Of a stretch of DNA of 64,000 nucleotides, positions 1 through 8,622 are shown one piece after another. The notes beneath the pieces were generated by a model. The model did no database searches. It was not told the origin of the DNA and was given only the letters and a program-made list of their open reading frames with translations. A program made the translations under genes and the position numbers. Numbering within the stretch: position 1 is the stretch's first letter; every line of letters starts with the position of its first letter. The DNA comes from Poriferisodalis sp965237655 (GTDB taxonomy: Bacteria > Actinomycetota > Acidimicrobiia > Acidimicrobiales > Poriferisodalaceae), in NCBI RefSeq assembly GCF_965237655.1, contig NZ_CBDEGB010000002.1, forward strand, positions 2,046,001 through 2,110,000. The letters run 5' to 3'.

Positions 1-1180
1 CACCTGGGGCGGGCCGGACGAAGAACGGCACCCGGTCCTCACCGGCGGAACTGCGCACCCGGAAGGCGTAGATCCCGCTCGGCAGGTCGTCAGGCAGCGT
101 CGCCTCGACCGTGGTCTCCCACCCGGCGTCGTAGAGATCGTCGTGGTGGAAGTGCACTGCGTCGAAGTGCGCCGGGTTGTCGATCCAGCGGTGCGCCGAA
201 CCGTCCCATGCCGGCCCCGTGATGGCTCGCGTCGGCAGCTGGTGCAGCACGACTGGCCCACAGTTCGGGTTGCTCGCGGGAACTCGGCGCCCCGCCATGT
301 CGGCGGCCAGATCCCACGATGCCGAGAAATCACCGGACCGCAGGATCGGCCGTGCGATGCGGCCGTCGAACCGTTCGCCTCCGGGACCCGCGCCCAGCCA
401 CAATTCGACCGGAGCCAGCGCAGCTGCGCCGACTGGCGCTCCCAGCACGGACGCGACTCGGACCCCGTGCCGGACACGGTCCTCGCCCGGAGATGCGTCG
501 AGTTCGGCTTCCAGGTCCACGAACGTCATGTCACTCAGCCGGCCTGCCTCGACGGCATCGCGCCCTGGCGATTCGGAGCGCGCCGTGACCAAGGCCGCGC
601 TCAGCGTTCCAGCTTCATTATCGAGCTCGACGTCGAGCAGGTACCACCGGTTGCGGGTCAACGGAAGCTCGTCAACCGTCACTCGCGTCTCGGTGCCAGC
701 CGCCGAAGTTGATGCGACGGCGCGCCCGTCCACGAGGTCGAGCCGCAATACCTCGAACTCCGATGAGTCCCTCGGCGCGGCAGACGAGCGTGCGGTCAGC
801 GTCGCGATGCGCGCCGGCCGATCGAGCAGGGTTGGCATCACCCAGACCCGTAGTCCAAGGCGCGGCGCGCTCGGCACGCCATCCACAGAAGCGACCCCGT
901 ACGAGCCAGGGGTGAGCGGCTGCTCGTCGAGCTCAACCGACCAGTTGTCGATCGCATCGACGGGACGCTCGTCAAAGCCTGGGCCGTAGCGGGTCGGATC
1001 ACCACAGACGATCTTGGTGACATCGACCACAGCCGGGCCTGGCTGGTGAGTGGATGCCAACAGGTGGATGCTCTCGCCGGCGCGCAATGTCCATGGCTCG
1101 CAGTAGCCGAGGATCTGCTTGGGCGGGCCGGCGTCGGTGGGGGCGGGCGCGACGGCGCTGGACGCGGTTGACTCGGTCAC
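1..1180 (-). CDS. N,N-dimethylformamidase large-subunit-like protein (N-terminal part)
   Basis: The minus strand is open from a GTG at 1180 to the left edge, giving about 393 residues without a stop. The N-terminal part (LGYCEPWTLRAGESIHLL, then VCGDPTRYGPGFDE) and the later segments HHDDLYDAGWETT and LPDDLPSGIYAFRVRS resemble the large subunit of N,N-dimethylformamidase and relatives, where a beta-rich jelly-roll and lectin-like part precedes the catalytic domain. Known members hydrolyse amides of short amines. The catalytic C-terminal region lies outside the window, and no small-subunit gene is visible. The start was chosen because it is the first usable start after the in-frame TGA that ends the upstream rhodanese gene at 1226. 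The gene lies 45 nt downstream of that gene on the same strand. Family assignment is by motif recall; the substrate is unknown. Confidence 0.6.
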   Translation of the reverse strand, partial: MTESTASSAVAPAPTDAGPPKQILGYCEPWTLRAGESIHLLASTHQPGPAVVDVTKIVCGDPTRYGPGFDERPVDAIDNWSVELDEQPLTPGSYGVASVDGVPSAPRLGLRVWVMPTLLDRPARIATLTARSSAAPRDSSEFEVLRLDLVDGRAVASTSAAGTETRVTVDELPLTRNRWYLLDVELDNEAGTLSAALVTARSESPGRDAVEAGRLSDMTFVDLEAELDASPGEDRVRHGVRVASVLGAPVGAAALAPVELWLGAGPGGERFDGRIARPILRSGDFSASWDLAADMAGRRVPASNPNCGPVVLHQLPTRAITGPAWDGSAHRWIDNPAHFDAVHFHHDDLYDAGWETTVEATLPDDLPSGIYAFRVRSSAGEDRVPFFVRPAPG

Positions 1181-1225
1181 AGTGTCGTACTGGGACTGTT
1201 CAACGGGCTCGGTTGTGTGCCGAGC

Positions 1226-1633
1226 TCAGCGCTGCGACCTGAACGTGTCGTAGTCGGTCACCGGCATGCCGTCGGCACGCCAGCCGCCGAAGCCGGTCAC
1301 CACATGGCTGACCCGGGCAACGCCCATGTCCCCCATCGTGTCAGCGGACAGGGCCGAGCGGGCGCCTCCGGCGCAACACAGGATGAACTCGCGATCCTCG
1401 GTGAAGACCTCTTTGGTGTAGGGCGAATCGGGCGAGACCCAGAACTCGAGCATGCCTCGGGGCGTGTGCATCGAGCCCGGAATGGCGCCATCACGCTGCA
1501 GTTCGCGCACGTCACGGATGTCCACGATCAGCGCTCCCTGCTCGGTGACCCGTCGGTGCGCCTCCGCCGGCGAGATGTTGTCGATACGGGTCTTGGCCTC
1601 CGCGACCATCTCGTTGACTGACTTGACGCCCAT
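1226..1633 (-). CDS. Rhodanese-like sulfurtransferase domain protein
   Basis: This is a 135-residue single-domain rhodanese. The active-site loop is visible as CCAGGARS, with the catalytic cysteine followed by the G-x-R-S anion cradle, and the central VDIRDVRELQRDGAIPGS segment is the usual CH2A-type motif. Proteins of this kind move sulfane sulfur from a donor such as thiosulfate or a persulfide to an acceptor, or sense persulfides, in the cytoplasm. The start at 1633 (MGVKSVNEMV) is preferred over an in-frame start 24 nt upstream because an AAGGAGG ribosome-binding site lies just before it. It precedes the DMFase-like gene on the same strand by 45 nt, so the two may be co-transcribed; a functional link is not evident. 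Confidence 0.85.
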   Translation of the reverse strand: MGVKSVNEMVAEAKTRIDNISPAEAHRRVTEQGALIVDIRDVRELQRDGAIPGSMHTPRGMLEFWVSPDSPYTKEVFTEDREFILCCAGGARSALSADTMGDMGVARVSHVVTGFGGWRADGMPVTDYDTFRSQR

Positions 1634-1798
1634 CGGTTCCTCCTTGCGGCGCTGCATTCGGGTTCAGCCGGCGGCCATCGTTGCACCGCAGCGAAAGCAA
1701 CGGGCGCCGTGCATGCAGTCTCACCGACGCGGGCGCCCGAGTCCACTCGGCCGGGCGGTCAGCACTCCCGAAGGGTTCGCGCTGGCACACTTGCGGCG

Positions 1799-4105
1799 GT
1801 GACAGAGCCGCTCCGAACGCCGCCAGGCCGCTTCTGTATGGGCGTTGACACCGGCGGCACGTTTACCGACGCGGTCGTCTATGACCACAACACGGATCGG
1901 GTGGTCGCGGCAGCCAAGACGCCGACCAGCCATGAGGACCTGTACGGCTGCGTCGTGGCGGCGATGACGAATGTGCTCAGCAGCAGCCACGTCAGCGCAA
2001 GCGACATCGGACTTGTGGCGGTCTCGACGACGCTGGCGACCAACGCATTGGTCGAGGGCGCTGGACGACCTGCCGGCCTAGTGGCCATCGGGTTCGAGCC
2101 CGAAGCGCTGACTCGCGTCGGACTGCGCCCCGGCACTGCAACCGGCACGAGCGAGGATCTGAATTCACGAGCAGACACCTCTCCCGCCGAGGGCGGACGC
2201 GATCGGCCGACTAGCAACCTCGCGACAGCGCCGGTCGTGATCGTGGGAGGCGGGCACAGCGCCCACGGTGACGAGCGCGACCCGCTCGACCTCGGCGAGC
2301 TCACACGAGCCATCGACCGAATCGACGCTTCTGTCGAGGCATATGCCGTCGCAGCGCAGTTCAGCGTCCGCAATGCCGCACACGAACTCTCCGCACGGGA
2401 CGCGATCCGCGAGCGCACCGGCAAGCCTGTGACCTGCAGCCACGAGCTGTCGCCGCGGCTGGGCGGTCCACGACGAGCGGTCACGACCCTCCTCAACGCG
2501 CAACTCATCTCGGTGACTGCCCGCTTCACCGAAGCAATCCGTGCCGCCATGGGATCACTCGGGCTCGACGCACGGCTGATGATCGTTCGGGGCGATGGCT
2601 CGCTCGTCTCGGCCGAGTTCGTGGCACAGCGGCCGATCGAGACGGTGTTGTCGGGGCCTGCGGCCAGCGTGATCGGTGCCCGCCACCTCGCCGCATCGTC
2701 TGCGACGGATGCAGATGCACTCGACGCGGGCTGCCTTGTCGTCGACATCGGCGGCACGACGACTGACATCGCAGCGATCCGCAACGGCGCGGTCGTCCCT
2801 GCTGACGGCGGCAGCGACAGCGCCACTGCAACGGTCGGCGGTCACGCCACGATGGTCACGGCACTCCCGACGATGACCGTGGGCCTTGGCGGCGACAGCG
2901 AGATCAGCATTCCTCCCGACGGAGTCCTCGGCGAACTGGCCGTTGGTCCTCGCAGAGTGGTGCCGCTGTGTGTGGCAGCGCGACGGCACCCCGACGCAGT
3001 GCTGCCGATACTGCAACGTCAGCTTGAGGCCAAACGTCCCCTTGCAGAGTTCGGGGAGGTGCTGTTGCGGGCCGCGATCCCTGCGTCGACTGAGCACCTC
3101 GACGGTCTCGAGAACGAGGTGCTGCGGCTCGTCGATAGCGCCGGCGGCGCGCTGCCCTTGGAGGACCTGAAACGGTCGGCCCGCTGGCGCAGTGCCGTGG
3201 GAAGGCTTGAGCGCCGCGGCATGGTGCGACGCGCTGCATTGACGCCGACTGACGCCTGCGTCGTACTCGGGTTGGTCGATGCCGAATCGGTGGGCGATGC
3301 GGCCGCGGCCCACGCAGGAGCAGAGCTGTTCAGCCGCCAGCGCGACCGCTACGGCGTCAACGTCGGTACCGGCGCCGCCGACCTGTCCCGACGCGTGATG
3401 CGCTCCGCGCTGCGAGGCGCCGCTGAAGCGCTGCTCAGCGTCGCGCTCGGTGCGGACGGCATTGCCCCTGGCGAAACCAGGCGACCGCTTGCGCAAGCAG
3501 CTCTCGACCGCCGGCATCGCGACCTCGGGCGAACTACCGCCAGCGAAACCGGCAGCACTCACGGTGATCGCTCAGCCAACCCGCTGTGGGGCTTGCTCGA
3601 GCCCAGCGAGCAGCCGGGCGTGCCGGTCGCAGGCGATGTGGCATCGATTCCGGCTGATCCAACACCGCTCGCCCACCTCGGCGCAGGTGTCGCATCGCCA
3701 ATCGTTGCCATCGGAGCACCAGCCCCCACCTATGCCCCGCTTGTTGCGGCACTGCTCGGCACCACTGCTGTGGTTCCAGCGCATGCCGAAGTGGCCAATG
3801 CAGTCGGTGCAGCTGTGGCCCGGGTCCGCATCACGAAACAGATCACCGTGACCGCGCCCCGTCGCGGCAGCTACCGGGCACATTGGGGCGACGATCCGCC
3901 GGTGTGGCACAACCTCGACGAAGCCCGCGAGTGGGCGACGACCCAAGCAACCGAAGCCGCCCAAGCCGAGGCCGCCGCAGCCGGCGCTCACGACGTAGAG
4001 CTCACCGTCAGCTGGGAAACGCGCACCGCCCCCAGCAACGGCCGCGAACTCTTCGTGGAGGCAACCCTGAGCGTCACCGCCGCCGGCCGCCCCTCACAGC
4101 ACTGA
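1799..4105 (+). CDS. Hydantoinase/oxoprolinase family protein
   Basis: A 768-residue protein. Near residue 15 is MGVDTGGTFTDAVVYD, the phosphate-binding loop of the hydantoinase/oxoprolinase N-terminal domain, followed by STTLATNALVEG. The second ASKHA nucleotide-binding half has VVDIGGTTTDIAAIRNG at about residue 315. This family covers ATP-dependent N-methylhydantoinases, 5-oxoprolinase A subunits and acetone carboxylase beta subunits. The C-terminal 350 residues are atypical: they contain an inserted helical stretch and an Ala-rich segment, so the substrate cannot be named. No HyuB-type partner is next to it. The GTG at 1799 is preferred; a longer in-frame ATG at 1709 adds Arg- and Pro-rich sequence with no family character. 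It converges with the amidase gene, which also acts on C-N bonds. Confidence 0.8.
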   Translation: MTEPLRTPPGRFCMGVDTGGTFTDAVVYDHNTDRVVAAAKTPTSHEDLYGCVVAAMTNVLSSSHVSASDIGLVAVSTTLATNALVEGAGRPAGLVAIGFEPEALTRVGLRPGTATGTSEDLNSRADTSPAEGGRDRPTSNLATAPVVIVGGGHSAHGDERDPLDLGELTRAIDRIDASVEAYAVAAQFSVRNAAHELSARDAIRERTGKPVTCSHELSPRLGGPRRAVTTLLNAQLISVTARFTEAIRAAMGSLGLDARLMIVRGDGSLVSAEFVAQRPIETVLSGPAASVIGARHLAASSATDADALDAGCLVVDIGGTTTDIAAIRNGAVVPADGGSDSATATVGGHATMVTALPTMTVGLGGDSEISIPPDGVLGELAVGPRRVVPLCVAARRHPDAVLPILQRQLEAKRPLAEFGEVLLRAAIPASTEHLDGLENEVLRLVDSAGGALPLEDLKRSARWRSAVGRLERRGMVRRAALTPTDACVVLGLVDAESVGDAAAAHAGAELFSRQRDRYGVNVGTGAADLSRRVMRSALRGAAEALLSVALGADGIAPGETRRPLAQAALDRRHRDLGRTTASETGSTHGDRSANPLWGLLEPSEQPGVPVAGDVASIPADPTPLAHLGAGVASPIVAIGAPAPTYAPLVAALLGTTAVVPAHAEVANAVGAAVARVRITKQITVTAPRRGSYRAHWGDDPPVWHNLDEAREWATTQATEAAQAEAAAAGAHDVELTVSWETRTAPSNGRELFVEATLSVTAAGRPSQH

Positions 4106-4134
4106 AGCGCCCCGGCAACAAGCTGAGAGCCCAG

Positions 4135-5655
4135 CTACTGAGGCGGAGCAGATATGTGAACGAGACGTCCCTCGGTCCTGCACGCTGTCTGCACCGTGCC
4201 AAGCCAGTCCACATCGGGCACAGGCCGTGCGGTGACCAGATCGTCAGCGAACGCAGCCTCAATGGCCGCGGCAATCCCGAGCAACTGCCGGTCGCTGTAG
4301 CTCGGACCCACAAGCTGCAGTCCGAACGGCGTGCCCTGGCCGTCGAGTCCGCAGGGCAAGGCTGTGGTGGGATGGCCGACCACGGTGAGGGCCGCCGACA
4401 GTCCCAGCCATGCCATGTAGTTGCGAACAGGTCGCCCGTCGATCTCAGCGGGATACAGCTGGTGCCAGTCAAAGGGCGGCACGCTCACGCCGGGGCAGAT
4501 CAGCACGTCAAGGGTGTCGAACAACGCGTCAGTGGCCCGGTACAGCTCTACCTGCCGCCTCCGCGCCTTTGCGATGTCCAGCACCGTCGTACGCAGGGCC
4601 TCGTCGTAAGTGGCGCGGATGTTGGGGTTGAAGCCGCCGTCGGGCCCGGCGGCGTCGGGATCGAAACGGTGGATGCTGCGGTGGTAGTTGGTGGCGAAGA
4701 TGTCCGACCGGAGCTGCCAGTCCACTTCGAGCGCATCGCTGAGGTCGAGGGCGGCCTCTGACACCGAGCCGACGATGCCGCTCAGCCGCTCGACACGGTC
4801 GGCGAACACGGAACGGACAGCCTGAGAGACCAGCAGGCCACCCAAGTCGGCGCTGACGCCCACACGCAGCGATGCCACATCGACCACAGGGAGGTCTGCG
4901 AACGCCCCAGCGTCCAACGGGAACGCCATGGGATCACGGCGTGCCGCACGGTCGCGGCCCGCTACCACCGACAGCAACAACGCCACATCAGCGACGGAGC
5001 GGGCCATCGGACCCTGCACGCTGTAGTTGGTACGCCCAATCGTGCGCTCGTCGTGTGCAACCGTGCCAGGCGTGGAGCGATGAGCGGCCACACCGCAGTA
5101 CGAGGCCGGGATGCGCAGGCTGCCGCCATGGTCAGATCCGGTAGCCAACGGCGCCATCCCGCACGACAGCGCGACAGCGGAACCGCCCGAGCTGCCCCCA
5201 CAGGTCCGTGAGGGATCGAACGGATTGCCGGTGGCGCCGAAGAGCCGGTTCACGGTGTTCGCGCCGATGCTGAGCTCAGGCGTGTTCGTCTTGCCGATGA
5301 TGACGGCGTCGGCGGCCCGGACCCGCGCCACGATGCCGTCGTCGGCGATTGGCACATTGTCTGCGAAAGGCACAGCGCCAAAGGTCGTGGTCAAACCTGC
5401 GGTGGCCTGGATGTCCTTGATCGCCACCGGCAGGCCCGCCAGCGGCCCCAATTCGTCGCCGCGGGCGCGGGCGTCGTCGATTGCACGAGCCGTTGCTCGC
5501 GCTGCATCGTCATCGCGGTTGACGAGCGCATTCACCGCCTCGTTGGTCGCATCGGCCCGTGCAAGACACGACTCCAGCAGTTCGACGGCTGACAGCTCGG
5601 CGGCTGCCATCAACCGCCGTGCCTGGGTCGCGGTGAGATCGCAGGGTTCACCCAT
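4135..5655 (-). CDS. Amidase (amidase-signature family)
   Basis: A 506-residue amidase-signature hydrolase. The Ser-cisSer-Lys triad is readable: the lysine in GLPVAIKDIQATAG (about residue 85) and the serines in the Gly/Ser signature CGGSSGGSAVALSCG followed by GSDHGGSLRIPA (about residues 155-185). Members hydrolyse carboxamides, including acylureas, peptide amides and nitrile-derived amides; the sequence alone does not fix the substrate. The start at 5655 (MGEPCDL) is preferred to an in-frame start 30 nt upstream. It is convergent with the hydantoinase-like gene (29 nt between the stop codons) and divergent from the monooxygenase gene. A role in scavenging organic nitrogen together with the DMFase-like and hydantoinase-like genes is an inference from proximity. 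Confidence 0.9.
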   Translation of the reverse strand: MGEPCDLTATQARRLMAAAELSAVELLESCLARADATNEAVNALVNRDDDAARATARAIDDARARGDELGPLAGLPVAIKDIQATAGLTTTFGAVPFADNVPIADDGIVARVRAADAVIIGKTNTPELSIGANTVNRLFGATGNPFDPSRTCGGSSGGSAVALSCGMAPLATGSDHGGSLRIPASYCGVAAHRSTPGTVAHDERTIGRTNYSVQGPMARSVADVALLLSVVAGRDRAARRDPMAFPLDAGAFADLPVVDVASLRVGVSADLGGLLVSQAVRSVFADRVERLSGIVGSVSEAALDLSDALEVDWQLRSDIFATNYHRSIHRFDPDAAGPDGGFNPNIRATYDEALRTTVLDIAKARRRQVELYRATDALFDTLDVLICPGVSVPPFDWHQLYPAEIDGRPVRNYMAWLGLSAALTVVGHPTTALPCGLDGQGTPFGLQLVGPSYSDRQLLGIAAAIEAAFADDLVTARPVPDVDWLGTVQTACRTEGRLVHISAPPQ

Positions 5656-5708
5656 CCCCCGGAGCGTGCCACAGCGGCCCGCCACAGGCTGCGCTCAGCT
5701 GCCCTCGG

Positions 5709-5714
5709 TAGTCT
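5709..5714 (+). promoter_or_regulatory. -10 element of a leaderless-type promoter (monooxygenase)
   Basis: TAGTCT ends 8 nt before the ATG at 5723, so a start site about 7 nt downstream of the -10 would give an mRNA with almost no leader. No Shine-Dalgarno is visible and no clear -35 is present. This is a sequence-only call. Confidence 0.5.
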
Positions 5715-5722
5715 GACCGGCC

Positions 5723-7348
5723 ATGAGCAGCGGGGATGGGGCCAGCTCGAACGGCCACAAGTCGTACGTCAACGAAGTGGTTGTCGTGGGTGCCGGGTTC
5801 GCCGGCATGTACATGCTCCACAAGCTGCGCTGGCTCGGTTTCGACACCGTCGTGCTCGAACGAGCCGACGACGTGGGCGGCACGTGGTACTGGAACCGCT
5901 ACCCCGGCGCTCGCTGCGATGTCGAGTCAATGCAGTACTCGTACTCGTTCGATCCTGAACTTGAACAGGAATGGGAGTGGACCGAGCGCTACTCGTCCCA
6001 GCCGGAGATCCTGCGCTACGCCAACCATGTCGCGGACCGCTACGACCTACGCCGCGACATCCGCTTCGAGACCACCGTCGAACGCGTCGACTGGGACGAC
6101 AAGGCCCGCCACTGGAGGCTGCAGACCGACCGCGGCGAGTACCGGACGCGTTTCGTGGTCATGGCGACCGGCTGTCTTTCGACGGCGAACACGCCCCGAT
6201 TTGATGGGATCGATTCGTTCGAGGGCGACACGTATCACACGGGCCGCTGGCCGCATGAGGGCGTGGACTTAGCAGGCAAGTCGGTTGCAGTGATCGGCAC
6301 GGGCTCGTCCGCAGTGCAGGCGATCCCGGTGATCGCACAGGAGTGCGAGGAGCTGACGGTGTTCCAGCGAACGCCGAATTACTCGATCCCAGCTCGCAAC
6401 GAGCCGCTTGACCCCCACGAGCAAGACCAGTGGAAGGCGAACTACTCCGATCTGCGCGCCAAGGCGCTCAAGGAGATGCCGGCCTTCCTCACCCGCCTGC
6501 CCCGCTCGGATGATCTCGCCAAAGACGCAGATCCTGACGAGTTCGTCGAACGGCTTGAGCACCACTGGGAGGTGGGCGGCTTCACGTTCTATGGGGCCTA
6601 CGGCGACACCGCACTCGATCCTGAATCGAACCAGCGCATCGCTGAATTCGTGCGCGCCAAGATCGCCGACGCCGTCCACGATCCCGAAGTCGCGGCGAAG
6701 CTCACTCCGCACAACACCATCGCCTGCAAGCGACCGTGCCTGGACACGAGCTACTTCGAGACCTACAACCTGCCCCAAGTACGTCTCGTAGACGTATCAG
6801 AGTCGCCGATCGAGCGCATCTCCCCCTCCGGCGTTGTCGTCGACGGACAGGAGTACGCCGTCGACGCGATCGTGTTCGCGACCGGCTTCGACGCCATGAC
6901 CGGGACACTGCTGCGCATGAACGTCACTGGGCGCGGCGGCATCCGGCTGGCCGAACATTGGGATGCCGGTCCTCGCACCTACCTCGGGCTCGGCGTGGCC
7001 GGCTTTCCGAACCTGTTCACCGTGTCGGGTCCGGGCAGCCCCTCGGTGCTGACCAACATGATCGCGTCGATCGAACAGCACGTGAACTGGATTGCGGAAT
7101 GCCTCGGCCACCTGCGCGAGTACGGCATCGAGACCATCGAGGCGCAGCCGGAAGCCGAGGCGAAATGGGTCGACCACGTCAACGCCGTCGCCGACATGAC
7201 GCTGTACCCGACGTGTAACTCGTGGTATCTGGGATCCAATATCCCGGGCAAGACACGGGTGTTCATGCCCCTCGTCGGCTTCCCGCCCTACGTTGAGATC
7301 TGCGATGCTGCGGCGGCCGACGGTTACCAGGGCTTCGCCTTGGCCTAG
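5723..7348 (+). CDS. FAD-dependent Baeyer-Villiger-type monooxygenase
   Basis: A 541-residue class B flavoprotein monooxygenase. The FAD Rossmann motif GAGFAG is at residues 23-28, followed by VGGTWYWNRYPGARCDVES, typical of cyclohexanone-monooxygenase-like enzymes. The Baeyer-Villiger fingerprint FEGDTYHTGRWP is at about residue 166, and the NADPH-binding GTGSSAVQ at about 192. Such enzymes use NADPH and O2 to insert oxygen into ketones, giving esters or lactones. It is followed after 27 nt by a run of fatty-acid-oxidation-type genes on the same strand, so the product may be channelled into CoA-linked degradation of a cyclic or long-chain ketone (inference). The length matches the family. 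The start ATG carries a leaderless-type -10. Confidence 0.9.
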   Translation: MSSGDGASSNGHKSYVNEVVVVGAGFAGMYMLHKLRWLGFDTVVLERADDVGGTWYWNRYPGARCDVESMQYSYSFDPELEQEWEWTERYSSQPEILRYANHVADRYDLRRDIRFETTVERVDWDDKARHWRLQTDRGEYRTRFVVMATGCLSTANTPRFDGIDSFEGDTYHTGRWPHEGVDLAGKSVAVIGTGSSAVQAIPVIAQECEELTVFQRTPNYSIPARNEPLDPHEQDQWKANYSDLRAKALKEMPAFLTRLPRSDDLAKDADPDEFVERLEHHWEVGGFTFYGAYGDTALDPESNQRIAEFVRAKIADAVHDPEVAAKLTPHNTIACKRPCLDTSYFETYNLPQVRLVDVSESPIERISPSGVVVDGQEYAVDAIVFATGFDAMTGTLLRMNVTGRGGIRLAEHWDAGPRTYLGLGVAGFPNLFTVSGPGSPSVLTNMIASIEQHVNWIAECLGHLREYGIETIEAQPEAEAKWVDHVNAVADMTLYPTCNSWYLGSNIPGKTRVFMPLVGFPPYVEICDAAAADGYQGFALA

Positions 7349-7375
7349 ACGGCCGTCCACCACACAAGGCTCCAG

Positions 7376-8527
7376 ATGCGATTCACTCCGACGGAACTGA
7401 CCGGCCCCGAACTCGGCCTCCAGGCCGAGGTGCGCGAGTTCCTGGCAGCCGAACTGCCGCCGGGCTCCCACGAACCCTGCCTGGGAATGGCTGCGGACCA
7501 CGACCGCGAGTTCTCGGCCAAGATGGCCGCCCGGGGCTGGGTGGGCATGGCGTTGCCGTCACGCTGGGGCGGCTCGGACCGCACCGCCGTGCAGCGCTTC
7601 ATCGTGGTGGAAGAGATGCTGCGGTGGGGCGCGCCGTTGGGGCATCACTGGGTGGGCGACCGCCAGACCGGCAACGTGATCCTGAAGTTCGGCACCGACG
7701 AGCAGCGCGAGCGATTTCTGCCGCCGATCTGCCGGGGCGAGCTGGGCTTCTCCATCGGCATGAGCGAGCCCGACAGCGGCTCGGACCTGGCATCAGTGTC
7801 GACCCGGGCCGAGCGCGCCGACGACGGCTGGATCGTCAACGGCACGAAGATCTGGACGTCCAATGCGCACATGAATGACTGGTTCATCTGCCTGCTGCGG
7901 ACTTCGCCGATGGAGGACGGCAACAAGCACGCCGGGCTTTCGCAGTTCCTGATCGACCTGCGCTCGCCGGGCCTCGAGATCAGCCCGATCCCATTCCTTG
8001 ACGGGAGTCATCACTTCAACGAGGTCACCTTCCACGACGTGTATGTGCCCGACGCCAACGTCGTCGGCGATCCCGGAATGGGCTGGCATCAGAACACCAC
8101 CGAGATGGCCTACGAGCGCGGCGGCCCCGACCGCTGGCTGTCGCCGTTCTCAACGGTGGAACAGCTGCTGCGCGAAACGGCAGGCACGCCGATGGAAGAC
8201 ACCGTGTCGGATCTGTTCGGCGAGCTGGCGGCCCGCTGGTGGAGCATCCGGAACCTGTCGCTGTCGGTGGCGCGGCTGATCGACGAGGGCGAGGCCCCGT
8301 CGGTCGAGTCCGCGCTGGTGAAGGAGATGGGCACCCGCTACGAGCAGGAGGTCGTCGAGAAGCTCGTGCAGCTCATCGACGAGGAATACTCACCAGAGTC
8401 GGAGTCGCTGTTCGAGCGAATGCTGGCTCAATGCGTGGTGACCTTCCCGGGCAACACGATCCGGGGCGGAACCATCGAGATCCTGCGCTCGGTCGCCTCC
8501 AAGGGCCTCCAAGGGCTGCCGACATGA
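7376..8527 (+). CDS. Acyl-CoA dehydrogenase
   Basis: A 383-residue acyl-CoA dehydrogenase. The FAD and substrate region GFSIGMSEPDSGSDLASV and the following WIVNGTKIWTSNAHMNDW are canonical, and the C-terminal NTIRGGTIEILRSVASKG matches the family's flavin-contacting end. It would introduce the 2,3 double bond of an acyl-CoA. Its stop overlaps the start of a second, more divergent acyl-CoA dehydrogenase (ATGA at 8524-8527). Such adjacent pairs in actinobacteria often form heterotetramers that act on bulky steroid or side-chain CoA esters (established for mycobacterial FadE pairs; here an inference). It follows the monooxygenase gene by 27 nt. Confidence 0.92.
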   Translation: MRFTPTELTGPELGLQAEVREFLAAELPPGSHEPCLGMAADHDREFSAKMAARGWVGMALPSRWGGSDRTAVQRFIVVEEMLRWGAPLGHHWVGDRQTGNVILKFGTDEQRERFLPPICRGELGFSIGMSEPDSGSDLASVSTRAERADDGWIVNGTKIWTSNAHMNDWFICLLRTSPMEDGNKHAGLSQFLIDLRSPGLEISPIPFLDGSHHFNEVTFHDVYVPDANVVGDPGMGWHQNTTEMAYERGGPDRWLSPFSTVEQLLRETAGTPMEDTVSDLFGELAARWWSIRNLSLSVARLIDEGEAPSVESALVKEMGTRYEQEVVEKLVQLIDEEYSPESESLFERMLAQCVVTFPGNTIRGGTIEILRSVASKGLQGLPT

Positions 8528-8622
8528 CGGCGGCCCCATCGACACAGCCTGCCGACATGACGGCGGCCTCATCGACACAGCCTGCCGGCATGACGGCGGC
8601 CCCATCGACACAGCCTGCCGGC
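8524..8622 (+). repeat. 33-nt tandem repeat, three units, each beginning with ATG
   Basis: Three units start at 8524, 8557 and 8590, with one to two differences between them. A fourth begins at 8623 and departs after nine bases. Each in-frame unit reads MTAAPSTQPAD or a close variant, so the array multiplies the start codon of the downstream dehydrogenase. Only the first copy is coupled to the upstream stop codon; no ribosome-binding site precedes the others. Confidence 0.95.

Noticed and set aside
143..1242. Plus-strand reading frames at the left edge
   Set aside because: They are Arg/Ser-rich shadows; the minus-strand frame has consistent similarity to the DMFase large subunit.
8524..8622. 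Tandem array as a possible CRISPR
   Set aside because: Units are directly adjacent and identical without unique spacers; no cas gene is in the window. The same holds for the other arrays.
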